Source: Isoetes taiwanensis
Lineage: Eukaryota > Streptophyta > Lycopodiopsida > Isoetales > Isoetaceae
Assembly (NCBI GenBank): GCA_021234155.1
Contig: JAJEKV010000857.1
Span: 1-64,000 of the forward strand
Length of the DNA stretch: 64,000 nt
Direction: 5' to 3'
How positions within the stretch are numbered: position 1 is the stretch's first letter; each line of letters starts with the position of its first letter. This document shows positions 48,474 to 58,962 of this stretch, piece after piece. The notes under the pieces were generated by a model. That model searched no databases and was not told the origin of the DNA. It saw only the letters and a program-made list of their open reading frames with translations. Both the position numbers and the translations under genes were made by a program.

Positions 48474-48615
48474 AGCATGTTTCTATGATGCAAGTTTCTG
48501 TCGCGCCCTACATTCTAAAAGAATCTCTTGAGAATACTCTAAATTCATAGATTCTCTAAGATTCTACCAAGGTTCTCTTAGGGGTTTCGTGAAGATTCCT
48601 CTAAATTTTATAAGA
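48447..48615 (+). repeat. Direct repeat of ~165 bp, left copy
   Basis: Matches 49934-50105: cgtccttc.tcgtatt.ttcc, agttttagcatgtttctatg, ctacattctaaaagaatctc and ggtttcgtgaagattcctc occur in the same order. Its first ~25 bp are LINE coding sequence. Confidence 0.9.
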
Positions 48616-49148
48616 TTCCATTATATTCCCTTAGATTTTATAAGGTTCCTTGCATTTTATGAAGATTCTCTCTAGATTCCATTAGATTTCCCTAGATTCT
48701 TTAAGATTCTATGAAGATCCCTTTACATCTCATTAGATTCCCTTAGATCCCTTTAGATTTTATGAGATTGCCCTAGGCTCCCTTACATTATTCCCCTAGA
48801 TACTCTACGAATTTCATCAACATTTTCTTAGATTCCCCTAGATTTTAAGAGATTCCCTTTGACTTGTAAATACAGATTCTCTTACATTTTATGATATTTT
48901 CTTAGATTTCGTTAGATTCTCCTGGATTCTTTTACATTCTAGAACTTTTTAGAACATTCTAGGACTTTTTGGAATATTTTGAAACTTTCAAAATATCCTA
49001 GAACTTTCTGGAAGTATTTCCTTAGATTTCCTTACATTCCCATAGATTCCCCTACATTCTAGAACATTGTAGAACTTATCAGAACAATTTAGAATATTGT
49101 GGAAGGATTTTCTTAGATTCTTCTTAGATTCCCTTATGTTCTAAAACT
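48616..49148. repeat. Degenerate TTAGATTCC / TTCTAGAAC array
   Basis: About 530 bp built from diverged short units such as ttagattcc, ctagattct, ttacattct and, from about 48930, tctagaactt. The period is about 10-15 bp and irregular. No coding potential. The same units already begin inside the left direct repeat. Confidence 0.85.
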
Positions 49149-49216
49149 TTCTAGAAGATTCTAGAACTTTCTAGAGCCTTCCAGAACATTCTAGAACTTT
49201 CTTGAACTATCTAGAA
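49149..49216. promoter_or_regulatory. Heat-shock-element-like array
   Basis: Fourteen 5-bp units in exact register alternate TTC and GAA cores (starts 49149, 49154, 49159 and so on to 49214). Only GAG at 49174 and ATC at 49209 break the pattern. The eukaryotic heat-shock element is nGAAnnTTCnnGAAn, so this is a very long perfect-phase array. It lies in a simple-repeat island and may be a by-product of repeat expansion rather than a selected promoter. Confidence 0.4.
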
Positions 49217-49291
49217 TGTTATGCTTTACTTCATCTTAATTAGACTATTAGCCTTAAGTATATTTAAAACATAAAATATTTAAAGAATTAA

Positions 49292-49360
49292 TACTTGGTC
49301 TAGTGGTTAGAATAGGGGGCTGAGGGGTTAATGACCAGGGTTCAAATCCCCCACACAACG
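49292..49360 (+). repeat. tRNA-like module 3 (SINE head or tRNA pseudogene)
   Basis: tggtctagtggttagaa (49296-49312) is a near-perfect A box and gggttcaaatccc (49338-49350) a near-perfect B box, at tRNA spacing. The middle (agggggctgaggggttaatgacc) does not give a normal anticodon arm. The flank downstream is A/T-rich (taaaatttttaaaag). Confidence 0.55.
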
Positions 49361-49384
49361 TAAAATTTTTAAAAGCCTCTCCTT

Positions 49385-49880
49385 AAGGTACGAGCTTTCA
49401 ATGTGGGCCATAGGATCTTGGACCTGATCAAGGGTCGAGATCTCGCCACATGATAATAATTAAAGCAACATGAGCCATAGGATCTATTACATATAATTCC
49501 CAAAGCCATGTGCACCGTAGGATATGTGCTAAGCCACGTGAGCCGTAAGATCCTGGATCGACGATCAGGATCAAGAACAATCTGGACCGCAGGATCTACT
49601 ACATATAATTCCCAAAGCCATGTGCACCGTAGGATATGTGCCAAGCCACGTGAGCCGTAAGATCCTGGATCGATGCTCATGATCAAGAACAATCTGGACC
49701 GCAGGATCTATTACATATCCATGTGCACCGTAGGATATGTCTCAAAGCAACGTGAGTCGTAGGATCTCGGATCGATGATCAGGATCAAATCAACCTGGAT
49801 CATCTATATAAAATCTGTATCTGGGCCATAGGACACGTCCCAAAGCCACGTGAACCGTAGGATCTTGGATCAACGGCCGG
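49385..49880. repeat. Satellite with ~112-bp period and G-boxes
   Basis: catgtgcaccgtaggatatgt recurs at 49507, 49619 and 49720 (periods 112 and 101, the latter with a deletion), with partial units on both sides. Each full unit holds accgtaggat, ccacgtgagccgtaagatcc and gatcaagaacaatctggacc. The palindrome CACGTG (plant G-box/ABRE core) lies at 49535, 49647 and 49847. Confidence 0.9.
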
Positions 49881-49933
49881 ATAAGCGCGACAAACATAAG
49901 AACATATATATGTTAGACAAGAAATTTGCTACG

Positions 49934-50105
49934 TCCTTCGTCGTATTATTCCAGTTTTAGCATGTTTCTATGGTGCAAGTTCCTGTCGTGCCCTACATTC
50001 TAAAAGAATCTCTTGAGAATACTCTAGATTTATAGATTCTCTAAGATTCTACCAAGGTTCTCTTAGAGGTTTCGTGAAGATTCCTCTAAATTTTATAAGA
50101 TTCCA
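49934..50105 (+). repeat. Direct repeat of ~165 bp, right copy
   Basis: Partner of 48447-48615. It is cut at 50105 by the LTR that starts at 50106; in the left copy the sequence after aagattcca continues as ttatattccc. Confidence 0.9.
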
Positions 50106-50466
50106 TGTTACAACGCCATGGAAGGGGCCAAGTTTGGCTACCATGAACCCCCTGGGTTCCCCACTCCTCGAGTCCCTTGGACTCCCCACGTCAGACTTGT
50201 GTTGATCCCCTGGATCAATACTGCAACATCGTGCAGTTCTTTAATCGTTCCCAGAACGATTCTCCATGGCCTCCCTTTCTTGAGATCCATGATCTCTTAT
50301 ATAGGGTACCCACTCTTGTGGCATGCCGCCATGTGTATGCATGCATGCATATGGACCCTTGGAGTCTCCTTATGCCACTTGTCCCTTAAACCTCTAATCC
50401 TTAGGTTTAATGGTCCTATGACCTAGGGACCAACATATACTTAGAGCCTAACCTATGTTCGTAACA
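50106..50466 (-). repeat. 361-bp LTR of a minus-strand retroelement
   Basis: Begins TGTTACAACGCC and ends TTCGTAACA on the plus strand, with short inverted TGTTAC/GTAACA termini. It is followed at 50467 by tatctccccccttc, a polypurine tract read on the minus strand, so this is the 3' LTR. The insertion splits the right direct repeat after ttcca (50101-50105), the probable target-site duplication. No second LTR was found in the window. Confidence 0.75.
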
Positions 50467-50480
50467 TATCTCCCCCCTTC
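50467..50480 (-). promoter_or_regulatory. Polypurine tract beside the 361-bp LTR
   Basis: Minus strand gaaggggggagata directly before TGTTACGAAC, the start of the LTR in that orientation. Confidence 0.7.
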
Positions 50481-53400
50481 AAATCCTTGGTCCCCAAGGA
50501 TCATGGGAGTATGTGTATTTTGAAACCCATTCCCTGGGTCACTCGGTGACCATGGTTTCACCATCTAGTCCATTTTGAAACCCTTTCCCTAAATCACCTC
50601 GTGATCATGGTTTCGTTTTCTCGTCCCTTCAGAAACTCGTTCCCTGGATCACCCTGTGATCATGATTTCATAGCTCATTCTTTAGCAGACGTCCTAATTG
50701 CCATCCCTGATGCAAGTCTCTAATTCTTTAGTTTTAGGTAACTGACCTCATATTGACTCCACTAATCCTTCCGTGTTATCAAGGGATTTTGAGTCAGATG
50801 AGGATTTGGCTGCATGTACACTTCACTTTCCCATGTGGCCTTGGGAAGTGACTGATCTCGCCACAAGATCTAGTACTCTGCAATACTCTTATTGCGCAGC
50901 CTGCGAGTGTCTAGTATCGCCTCAGGAGTTACCTCAGAGCTAAGAGCAAGGAGTACTGTCACAATCTTTGGACAATATTGCTTCCTTGAGTTGACTTATG
51001 CAGAATAGGGCGCACTCCTAATCCATTCATAAGTTCTAACTCAACTCATATGCTGTCTTCATTGACCCTTCCTGAGTCCAGCATATTGGGACATCTATAA
51101 CTAATGGTCTCAAGGTGCTTACCTTGCCACTAGTATTATAATACCTATTTGGAACCTTGTGTCTATTCTTCTGCCAAGAACCCCATGTTCTTTATGATGC
51201 ATGTACCAACTTTTTGGACTAGAACAGAGGCCCAGTTTATCCCTTAGTTGACACAGTGCAACTAAGTACCTGATGCTAGTCATGTGAATTCACTAACCAA
51301 TGTGAATTCAATATTCTTGATCCCAGATCTAAGAACGCTATGCTACAAAAGACCCTGCTTCTTATAAGCAATACAGTGGTAATGTCCATAGTAGACTCCC
51401 CCAGAAATCTAATTAGAAACAAGCTTCTAATAATTGTACCACTCACATTCTGATCATTCATTAGAGATCTTTTGCAACATTAACCCCAGGTTAATCCTTG
51501 CATTTCTAGAGACCTTGCTCTATAAATAGCCAATACACCAATTAAGGTTAATCATGAAATCTAATTGGATTCTCTATCACAACTCCCATAGTTGATTCTC
51601 TTCCTCCAAGCCTCTCAAGAATCCTTATATTTATGTATACTACTTTGATAACAAGTAGTGATGGTTCAGACTCTGCCCAGGTCTCCATGGCATGCCTGGC
51701 TCTGCCAGCATAATGCCATTCCTCTAGGGAAACTTTCTTCCTAAGTCTGACAACCTTCATATCTTTATTAGGTGAACCCTTTCCTCAACAATTTTGGTTT
51801 CCACATTCACATTCCAGTTTGTGACCCCTTTTTCTTAGGGTAGAGTAAGCTAGGAAATCCTTTTCCTCCCCCTTTCAAAAAAAATCAAGCAATCCTTTGC
51901 TTTTGGAAGTGAATTCTTAAAGTCCTATGCATCCAATTTATAGCTTGACATAGAAGTTATCTATTACTCAGCTTGGATGATATACTAATAGGAGTTTTGG
52001 CCACTCTCTAAGCCTTGCTTATAAAAGTTTTGACTATTCCCTAAATTACCGTATGGTGGTGTTCCTAGTCAAGCCTCACTAGAACCCAAATACCTTGCCT
52101 TGCAAGATTGAGCAAGAAGACCTTTAAGTCTACGCTCACACTCTTTCTATAGAGCCAACGGTTCTAACTACCTTACTTTTTGACTTTGTTGGCTTCCATA
52201 GCTTAACACCCCAAGTAATGCATCATCAATTCCAAATTTGATTTGCAAGCCCAACCAACACATTGGCATAGACCACTTCCAGGTCTCTTACATGCTTAAT
52301 TTGTGGGATACTTTGATGCTCATGCCATATTGACTCTTAAAGATCATGATTCTAGTAGATTCCTCATCAAGGAACTACTCTCTCACTTGACATAAGTCAC
52401 TAGACTTTTTCATTATTAGCTCTAAATGATATTTTCAATAGGCATCATCGATCTCCTAGGGATCATTGCATCATAAGTGAAGCACCATTATGCTCCATCC
52501 ATACATCAATCAATATCTGTTCATACACATATGTGATTGATGTTAATACAAAGTTCATGCAAGAAAGCAAAGCAACTCAGTTTAACACGACTAATTGGCC
52601 TTGCAAACTCTAACTTATAGAATTACATGGACCTTGGTTTCCACCACTTCCTAAATGATACCACCATGTTTTCCATACCAGAACTCTCATTAGAGGTTCT
52701 TGTTGTGCCTAGCTTTGCTTTTCATGCTTTGGCTTAGAGCTAACCCAAGTCATTCTTGACTTTGCTCAATATCACAACCCTTATGGTTGCATCACATGAC
52801 TTACCTAAGTCAACTGCAGCTTTAATTGGTCCACCAGTACCACAGCTTCTTGACCTCGTCAAAAGCTTCCCATTGTACTAACCCCTAACTCATACTTGAA
52901 CTTCATTCAAGATTCTTATGGGGCTTCGATTTCCCAGAATACACTTTCAACCATTGAGCCAAGCCAGCAAAATTTTCAACCTCAAGACACTCTTAAAGGG
53001 TGAAACTATTCTTATACGGCTTGCCCCTTACTGAGATCCTCTCTCGAAAGTGAATAACTCTTATCAATGGGAAATTTATAGATAGGATCCAATTATTAGG
53101 TTTGAATTATGTGCCATAAAGTCAATTTCCTTGACTACTTGTTCTAACACATATTCACTGCTTTGCCAATCTATGGCTATAAGGCATAATATACATCTCA
53201 TAATACCTATACAAGCCCAGCTTATATATTGCGACCCATATGTTTTACCCCAAGCCCCGCTTGAACATACTGGGCAATAAGATGTATTCACAACTCCTAG
53301 TTGTATATAGATGTAGGAATACTTGTTTTCAAACAAGAGATATTGAGATTTTCTAACCAATCTCAGTATCTTAGTTTGAACATAGGTAGAGTTTATATGG

Positions 53401-54735
53401 AACTACCCAGTCCAATCAATCATATTGTAGCTTGATTCATCCTTGGCATCTTTCCAGAGACACCCTCTGAAATCAATTTAACAAACGCTACAATAATCTA
53501 TTGCATGCATCCATATGATCCTAGTTGAATCCGTTTGCTCCTTTATTTATTTTAAGTGCTCTTCCCAGAAGAACCCCTTAAAATAAACAAGTTGCTTTGC
53601 AATTACTATCTTATAGTTTCTACCTGATAAGTTCTCAACCTTATCAGTACTGCAACTTGTATTCTCTGGATGCGTTAGCTAGCATCTCTAGCTATAGTAC
53701 TTTTAAACTATAGATTCCATGTGTAGATGTTCATCTATGAAGGTTACTTTTTTTTACCCAACAATCGCAGATTGTATATGTTCCTTTGGAATCTTTCAAA
53801 GGAATACCTCAAGCTAAGTTAATTTGTTGCCACTTTCCTTTATGCAACCAAGATCCCTCTTGGCTCCTATAAGAAAGCATATCATACAAGGCATAAAACC
53901 TTTAAATCCCTTCAAAATTTCTTCCTAGAATTCAAGGACCGTATTCTCAACACTTACCACAAGTGTTGTTATTCCCAAGTGTTACTATGTTCCAAGGAAC
54001 TAGTCAGGACTTCCGGTGTTCTAATAAAAGCTCGGTGTTCTAATAAAAGCTCTGCTTCCAAGATGTCCACTTAACGGACCCCAAATCCTCCAAGTAACCA
54101 AGTTCTAGCATTCATTAAGAACTAGTATCCACAATATTTTGCAAATATTGTGCACTTCTAGCACAAACCCTAGGTCGTGCACTAGTGACCCCTGGAGTCA
54201 ATAGTAATATATCCGTCATCAATTCCCTACAAGGATTGGTTAAAGGAACATGCAACCTCGTACCACCCTACCCAGTAGAGTGAGCCAATGATCCCAAATC
54301 AGGTGGTTATCACGGGCAACAACATTCAAACATTGGTCTCCATTCTCCATTTCTAGTTTCTTCTTACGCCACACTACCCAGTAGTGTGCGTCAACTAGGC
54401 ATGATCCCAGGTCATGACATCCTATGATGCACTCATTGAAAGGGATCTTTGGAGGGCAATAATGCTTTTTGTTAAAGCATAATTTCTCTTAGTTCCTTGA
54501 ACGTAAAGACGCTCTTCAAAAAAATCATCCTGGATATCAAAATTAATTATCAACTAATTTAAAAAACTCAAATCTCTAGGGGTCTTATATTAAGCATATC
54601 TATATGCTCCAGGGTATGGCCCATCTCCATGTGGTTCGTCTATGTTCCACTACTGAGCCCCCGACTCCTCATGACGAAACCACCTAACACTCTTGGAATG
54701 CTAGAATTTACAACCTATTTTCCTTTTAGCGAACC
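50481..54735 (-). other. Probable retroelement interior, unresolved
   Basis: By position this is the interior of the minus-strand element whose 3' LTR is at 50106-50466. Small minus-strand frames occur (51276-51461, 51548-51760, 53076-53360), none with a motif I can name. No 5' LTR or primer-binding site was found before the next element starts near 54736. Decay is severe. Confidence 0.35.
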
Positions 54736-56323
54736 TGTGATGTGAATTTTATTATGGTTGTATGGCTCTAAGGTATATTAATAAATAATAAGAGGGTGAC
54801 GTGGCATAAGGGGTGATGTGGCAATGAACTAATAGAAGGAAGTTAGAATTAAAAAAAAAAAGGGCTGAGAACGTGAGAAAGAGGAGGAAGGCAGAGATCT
54901 CGGGTGATAAGAAGAGAGAGAAATAGTGATTTGAAGAAGCGATTTTAGAGGTAAGATTAAGCCGATGTTTGTTTTAATAAAAAGGGGAATTCATCTTAAG
55001 AGCAGGAGTGCTGGAGTATCAGAGAAAAACAAGTGTTGTCTGGTAAATTTCGAGTCTTCATTCTGCTGAAAAGCCATGAATACCTGGGTCTTCGACGAGC
55101 CTAAGGGCCGAAATGCCTACTTACTCCATTTTCGGATCTGATAGAACCTTCTGGAACTGTTTTTGCGATGCAAGGGAAGCCATCCGGCTGTTGCCTGCGC
55201 TGAACAAAGCCCAAATGAAGTGGAAATAGAAAAGATACAGTATTAATCAAGTAATAGGTTAGATCTAAAAGAAAATAGCTTCTAGATCGGCCTGAACGTC
55301 TGCCTTTGCAAGAACCCTAAATGACCTGTTGACAAACCTTAAGAATCATGCTTCTCATCTACAAATAATAGCTAAAAACCAGGGATAAAGGGAAATCGGC
55401 CAGATTATTGGAAGATCCGGCCTCTTTCAAAGGTTGAAATGATCTCTTGGCTAATCGATAGGGAGATCCGGCCAAACCATTTCGTCTGATACGAAATTGG
55501 CTGTAACAGGCCACGACCCGTTATCAGCCAAATTAATAACCTTAATATAATGATTCCTTAGGTTAACTAATTAAATCGTTTATTTAAGCAAGGACCATAG
55601 ATACCACGCCGAATAAGAAAACAAGACCATTGGGCTTAGAACACATGTACTGGATGACACTGAGTGTCTTCATTGTCATGCAAATTAAGTTAGTATTACG
55701 TTAACTCGAACACTATATCACAACATTATGTAACAATATTATACATGCAAAGTTAAGCTTAAATACATTGAGCATGAGCCATTCCCAAGCCAACTCTGTT
55801 GCCTAGCTTTTCGTTTTGACGTATTATAATTATAGGAATGCCCGAAAGTTATATGAACTAAGGTTAGGTATTAATTGTTCGTAAATCAAAAAGGAAAAAT
55901 ATATGTCAATCCGTTCAAGGCATGAATATGAACAAAGTTGGATACATAGACATAACTAGTCTTTCTCGAGCTAGCATACCCATAGGAAAATATTGGAAAT
56001 CGCCCATGTTGCTAGCCTGGATTGCACCTTGGTCTGCCCACAACTCTCCGGGGAGAATAAGCAGAAACCGAGGCCGCGAGTGTTAAGCACTCAGCACTAG
56101 CGAGTGGGCACTGACGAAGCTCGCTAGTGCGGACTCGACGCTGGTTATGTCGAGTTGCTTCTAGGTGAAGGTCTTTCCCCGAGCTAGAGAACCGTAGCTT
56201 AGGGGAGACCGCAACATATTACTTGGGACTTGGGGACGACGTGTAGGTTCTGCACCCGTGAGATCTTAGGCTTGTGTGAAGTATTTTTCCGTAACAGCAG
56301 GTGTCGGGCGAAGGACCGTCACA
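54736..56323 (+). repeat. Putative 5' LTR (~1.6 kb)
   Basis: Ends gaccgtcaca directly before a primer-binding site. The start TGTGATGTGAATTTT at 54736 is chosen as the nearest plausible TG after a change in base composition; without a partner LTR in the window it is uncertain. Purine-rich aggaggaaggcagagatctc near 54880 resembles LTR transcription-start regions. Confidence 0.55.
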
Positions 56324-56327
56324 AAAA

Positions 56328-56340
56328 TGGTATCAGAGCC
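56328..56340 (+). promoter_or_regulatory. Primer-binding site (tRNA-iMet)
   Basis: tggtatcagagcc is a perfect complement to the 3' end of plant initiator tRNA-Met and lies four bases after the putative LTR end, in plus orientation. Confidence 0.85.
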
Positions 56341-56360
56341 AGTCACGGGTTGAACCTAGT

Positions 56361-56589
56361 TATTGTTTAAAAAAAAAGAAAAAAAAGAGAGATAGATAGA
56401 TAGATAGTATTTTAACGTCACGCCACTAGGGAGCATCCAACTAGATATGTGACCACACACCACACTACATTGTTTGGTTGGGCCCTGCCCCCAACTATGG
56501 GTTTTGACACCCAACAGTTCAGAGTGCAATTCTGGGCGGTCTCGAACTCGAGACCGATAGTTGCTAGACCTAGTGTGTTACCACTAGAC

Positions 56590-56600
<11 letters not shown>
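56361..56600 (-). mobile_element. SINE-like element (tRNA-derived)
   Basis: On the minus strand an A box (cttagtctagtggta, 56579-56593) and B box (gagttcgagacc, near 56540-56551) form a tRNA-like head. A ~140-bp body follows and then a tail of tatctatctatc and T-rich sequence (56361-56410). This is the layout of plant SINEs. It sits just after the primer-binding site of the 54.7 kb element. No clear target-site duplication was found. Confidence 0.55.

Positions 56601-56642
<42 letters not shown>
56592..56642. repeat. (AG)n microsatellite
   Basis: Fifty-one bases of uninterrupted AG directly beside the head of the SINE-like element. A short (GATA)n run lies at the other end, 56389-56407. Confidence 0.98.
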
Positions 56643-56644
<2 letters not shown>

Positions 56645-56649
56645 TGAAT

Positions 56650-57956
56650 TCAAAGTAATCCTTATTTTACAGTAACTTCATAGGATGCCAACATATTATG
56701 TCCAAGATATTAGGGCTATTACTTTTTCCTAAGTGGAGCACCTTTTTACTATGGAACCTATGATAGAGTTATACAAATTGGTAACATGTTTGAACATGTT
56801 GGAATATCCTATAGTATAGTGTGGGGTAGGTATGATCCTTTGAGTATAGCTGTTATTTCCTATCCCATAAATGAGGGTATATTGGGGGTATGATTGCATC
56901 AATGACTCATTGGAGGTAGTTCTGGATTGTTCACCGCCTAGCATAGATAGAACTTGTGTTGTTACTGCTTTGTGTTAGGGTCTTTATCCATTTCCTTTTG
57001 ACAGTTAGTACTTTGTCACCCCCTCGAATAACTCACAATGTAACTGAAAAATTGGAACTTTTAACCTAGAATCTTCTTGTCACATAGAAAATAGCAATTC
57101 ACTATTTTCCATCCGTACAAGAGTTAGAGGTGATAAAATAGACAGTGTCAGTGTGTCAAATGGGTAATGGTCATGGAAGGCTATAATTTGTCTTATGTCA
57201 GGGTGTGTACACGCCACAAAATAATCATTAGTAAACCATTCCTACACAATTGTTACACTCATAACAATCGCTTTCCAGCCATGAAGGAGGACCATGACAT
57301 AATCGATTCTTCCTTTGTGATTAATTTGGGATTAATGTTTGTATGTACATGAACTTGCAATTTTTGGAATGTGAAATATATAATAATAAAAAAAAAATGT
57401 AACCGATGTTTGATTAACATAGGTTGATTGCAATTAGCAGTAAGCACTGAAAACACATAGGACATGCCTATATGGACCTGACACATTCATAGCAGAGTTT
57501 AAATTTGACACGCAGGACATTTGGACACATATGTGGAACCCGTGGGAACAGGTGGAAGTAGCGGTTATGATTGTGGGGGTCAATCCACCGTGGGTAGCAT
57601 ATGGCTATGTTAAGAAACATCTTTGCTTCCCCTTCCAACTTGAGGAAACTCAAGGAAGAGAGGCAGTCTTACGTAGGAGTGGGCATTTGGTGGTTTTAAC
57701 CTGTTAATGTCTAAATTCTGTGTGATATTAGCCAATTAACCTAGTTCATGATATGGTTGCTTAATGGATGTAAGACAATAAATTGAATGAATGGGCATAG
57801 ATAATAAGTAAGGAATGTGGTGATTATGTCATGGCCTCTATAATAATCATGGGAGCAAAAACATGATAGAGATCTGTTTTGAAAGTTCAGATAGTTTGAT
57901 GTCATTTCAAGACATTTAGAGAGCTCATTGAGTACAAATTTTTATGTATTCTCCAG
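56650..57956 (+). other. Interior leader region, no recognised gene
   Basis: Between the SINE-like insertion and the short spliced frame. No frame longer than about 75 codons and no domain. Confidence 0.4.
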
Positions 57957-58435
57957 ATGGAACCACTTCCTAGGGAACATCTATCCAGTCCTCATCATGT
58001 TGCTAATAATGCCAATCGGGAGGAGGATAATTTTGACAGCATGAGGAAAACTTTAGAATCTTCTATGTTGCAAGCTTTCTTAAGCTTTCAAACCAGCATA
58101 GAGAACCAACTTACTGATCTGAATCAAGCTAGCGCAGAACAAATGCAAAACTTGCAAATGCAAATCGAAAATCTGCAGGTCAGGGATCATTAATTTGCAA
58201 GCTGTTTAAGGGGAAATTTTCTTAATCCTGATTGATTAAACAGGGAGATGTGGGAGGTCCACCAGTATTGAGAGCACCTAGTGGGAGAAGCCACCAACGA
58301 GGATCTTCGATGCCCTTAAGCTCGCACTCTAGGAGGAGGAAAAGAAACAAAGAAGAGGATACGGCATCATCTACGCCTATGAGCCAAGGGAAGGAAAGCT
58401 CTCAAGCACAAAAGAAGTCATCTGCTTTAAAGGAG
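57957..58435 (+). pseudogene. Two-exon reading frame, coiled-coil plus basic tail, interrupted
   Basis: ATG at 57957 follows ctccag directly. Exon 1 (57957-58178, 74 codons) ends QMQNLQMQIENLQ, an amphipathic Q-rich likely coiled coil. A 65-bp AT-rich GT-AG intron (58179-58243) leads in phase 0 to GDVGGPPVLRAPSGRS and a basic RRRKRNKEED region. The frame is cut at 58436 by the LTR of the next element. It could be the gag N-terminus of the 54.7 kb element or a fragment of a host gene; no domain is recognised. Confidence 0.4.
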
Positions 58436-58772
58436 TGTTGGGGTCGTCACCACTCACCACTCACCACACTCGTCACCACTCACCACACTATTGAGGTGGT
58501 ATAGAAGATATTATACCGTATATGGAGTGATATACGCGCATGCACGCGTGTAGGATATTTGCACGTATGCATTGTGGAGCCATTATGAGCACTGTATTAT
58601 CTGAGCAGAGAGCAAGAACAGAGAGAGACGGTGTATTGAGAGAGAGCATTTTGGCTGATCTAGCTATGGAGATGATGATTCTTTGTGTTGTGCATTGCCT
58701 TGATCTGATAGATTGAGCTTGGATTGTTGGGTTTTTCATCCTTCTTGCAAGGTTAGAGTTCAGGCTCTAACA
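58436..58772 (+). repeat. Gypsy 5' LTR (337 bp)
   Basis: Starts TGTTGGGGTCG and ends GGCTCTAACA, directly before the primer-binding site. The first 65 bp are a caccactcaccac microsatellite. The stretch agcagagagcaagaacagag near 58603 is a likely transcribed R/U5 region. Confidence 0.75.
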
Positions 58773-58775
58773 ATT

Positions 58776-58793
58776 TGGCGACCACGGTGCTCG
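58776..58793 (+). promoter_or_regulatory. Primer-binding site, TGGCGACC type
   Basis: atttggcgaccacggtgctcg follows the LTR. Sites starting TGGCGAC occur in some plant Ty3 lineages (Tat/Ogre type) that use a tRNA other than initiator Met. The exact tRNA cannot be named without a search. Confidence 0.65.
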
Positions 58794-58962
58794 ACAGACC
58801 ATTGATCGGCAAGAATTTCCATTGAAAAAGGAGTTGTTACCATTGGTATTGGTGATCGTCGGTAAAGAACGACACCATTGAGGAAGGAGCAATTTCTTGG
58901 GTGAAGGGGATTTTGCCGTAATTGATTTGTGGGGTAGAATTTGACAAAGGGAGCATAGTTTT

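Noticed and set aside
48616-49260. CRISPR-like array of regular short repeats
   Set aside because: Units are degenerate, about 10-15 bp, without spacers of constant length, and the context is a plant nuclear genome.
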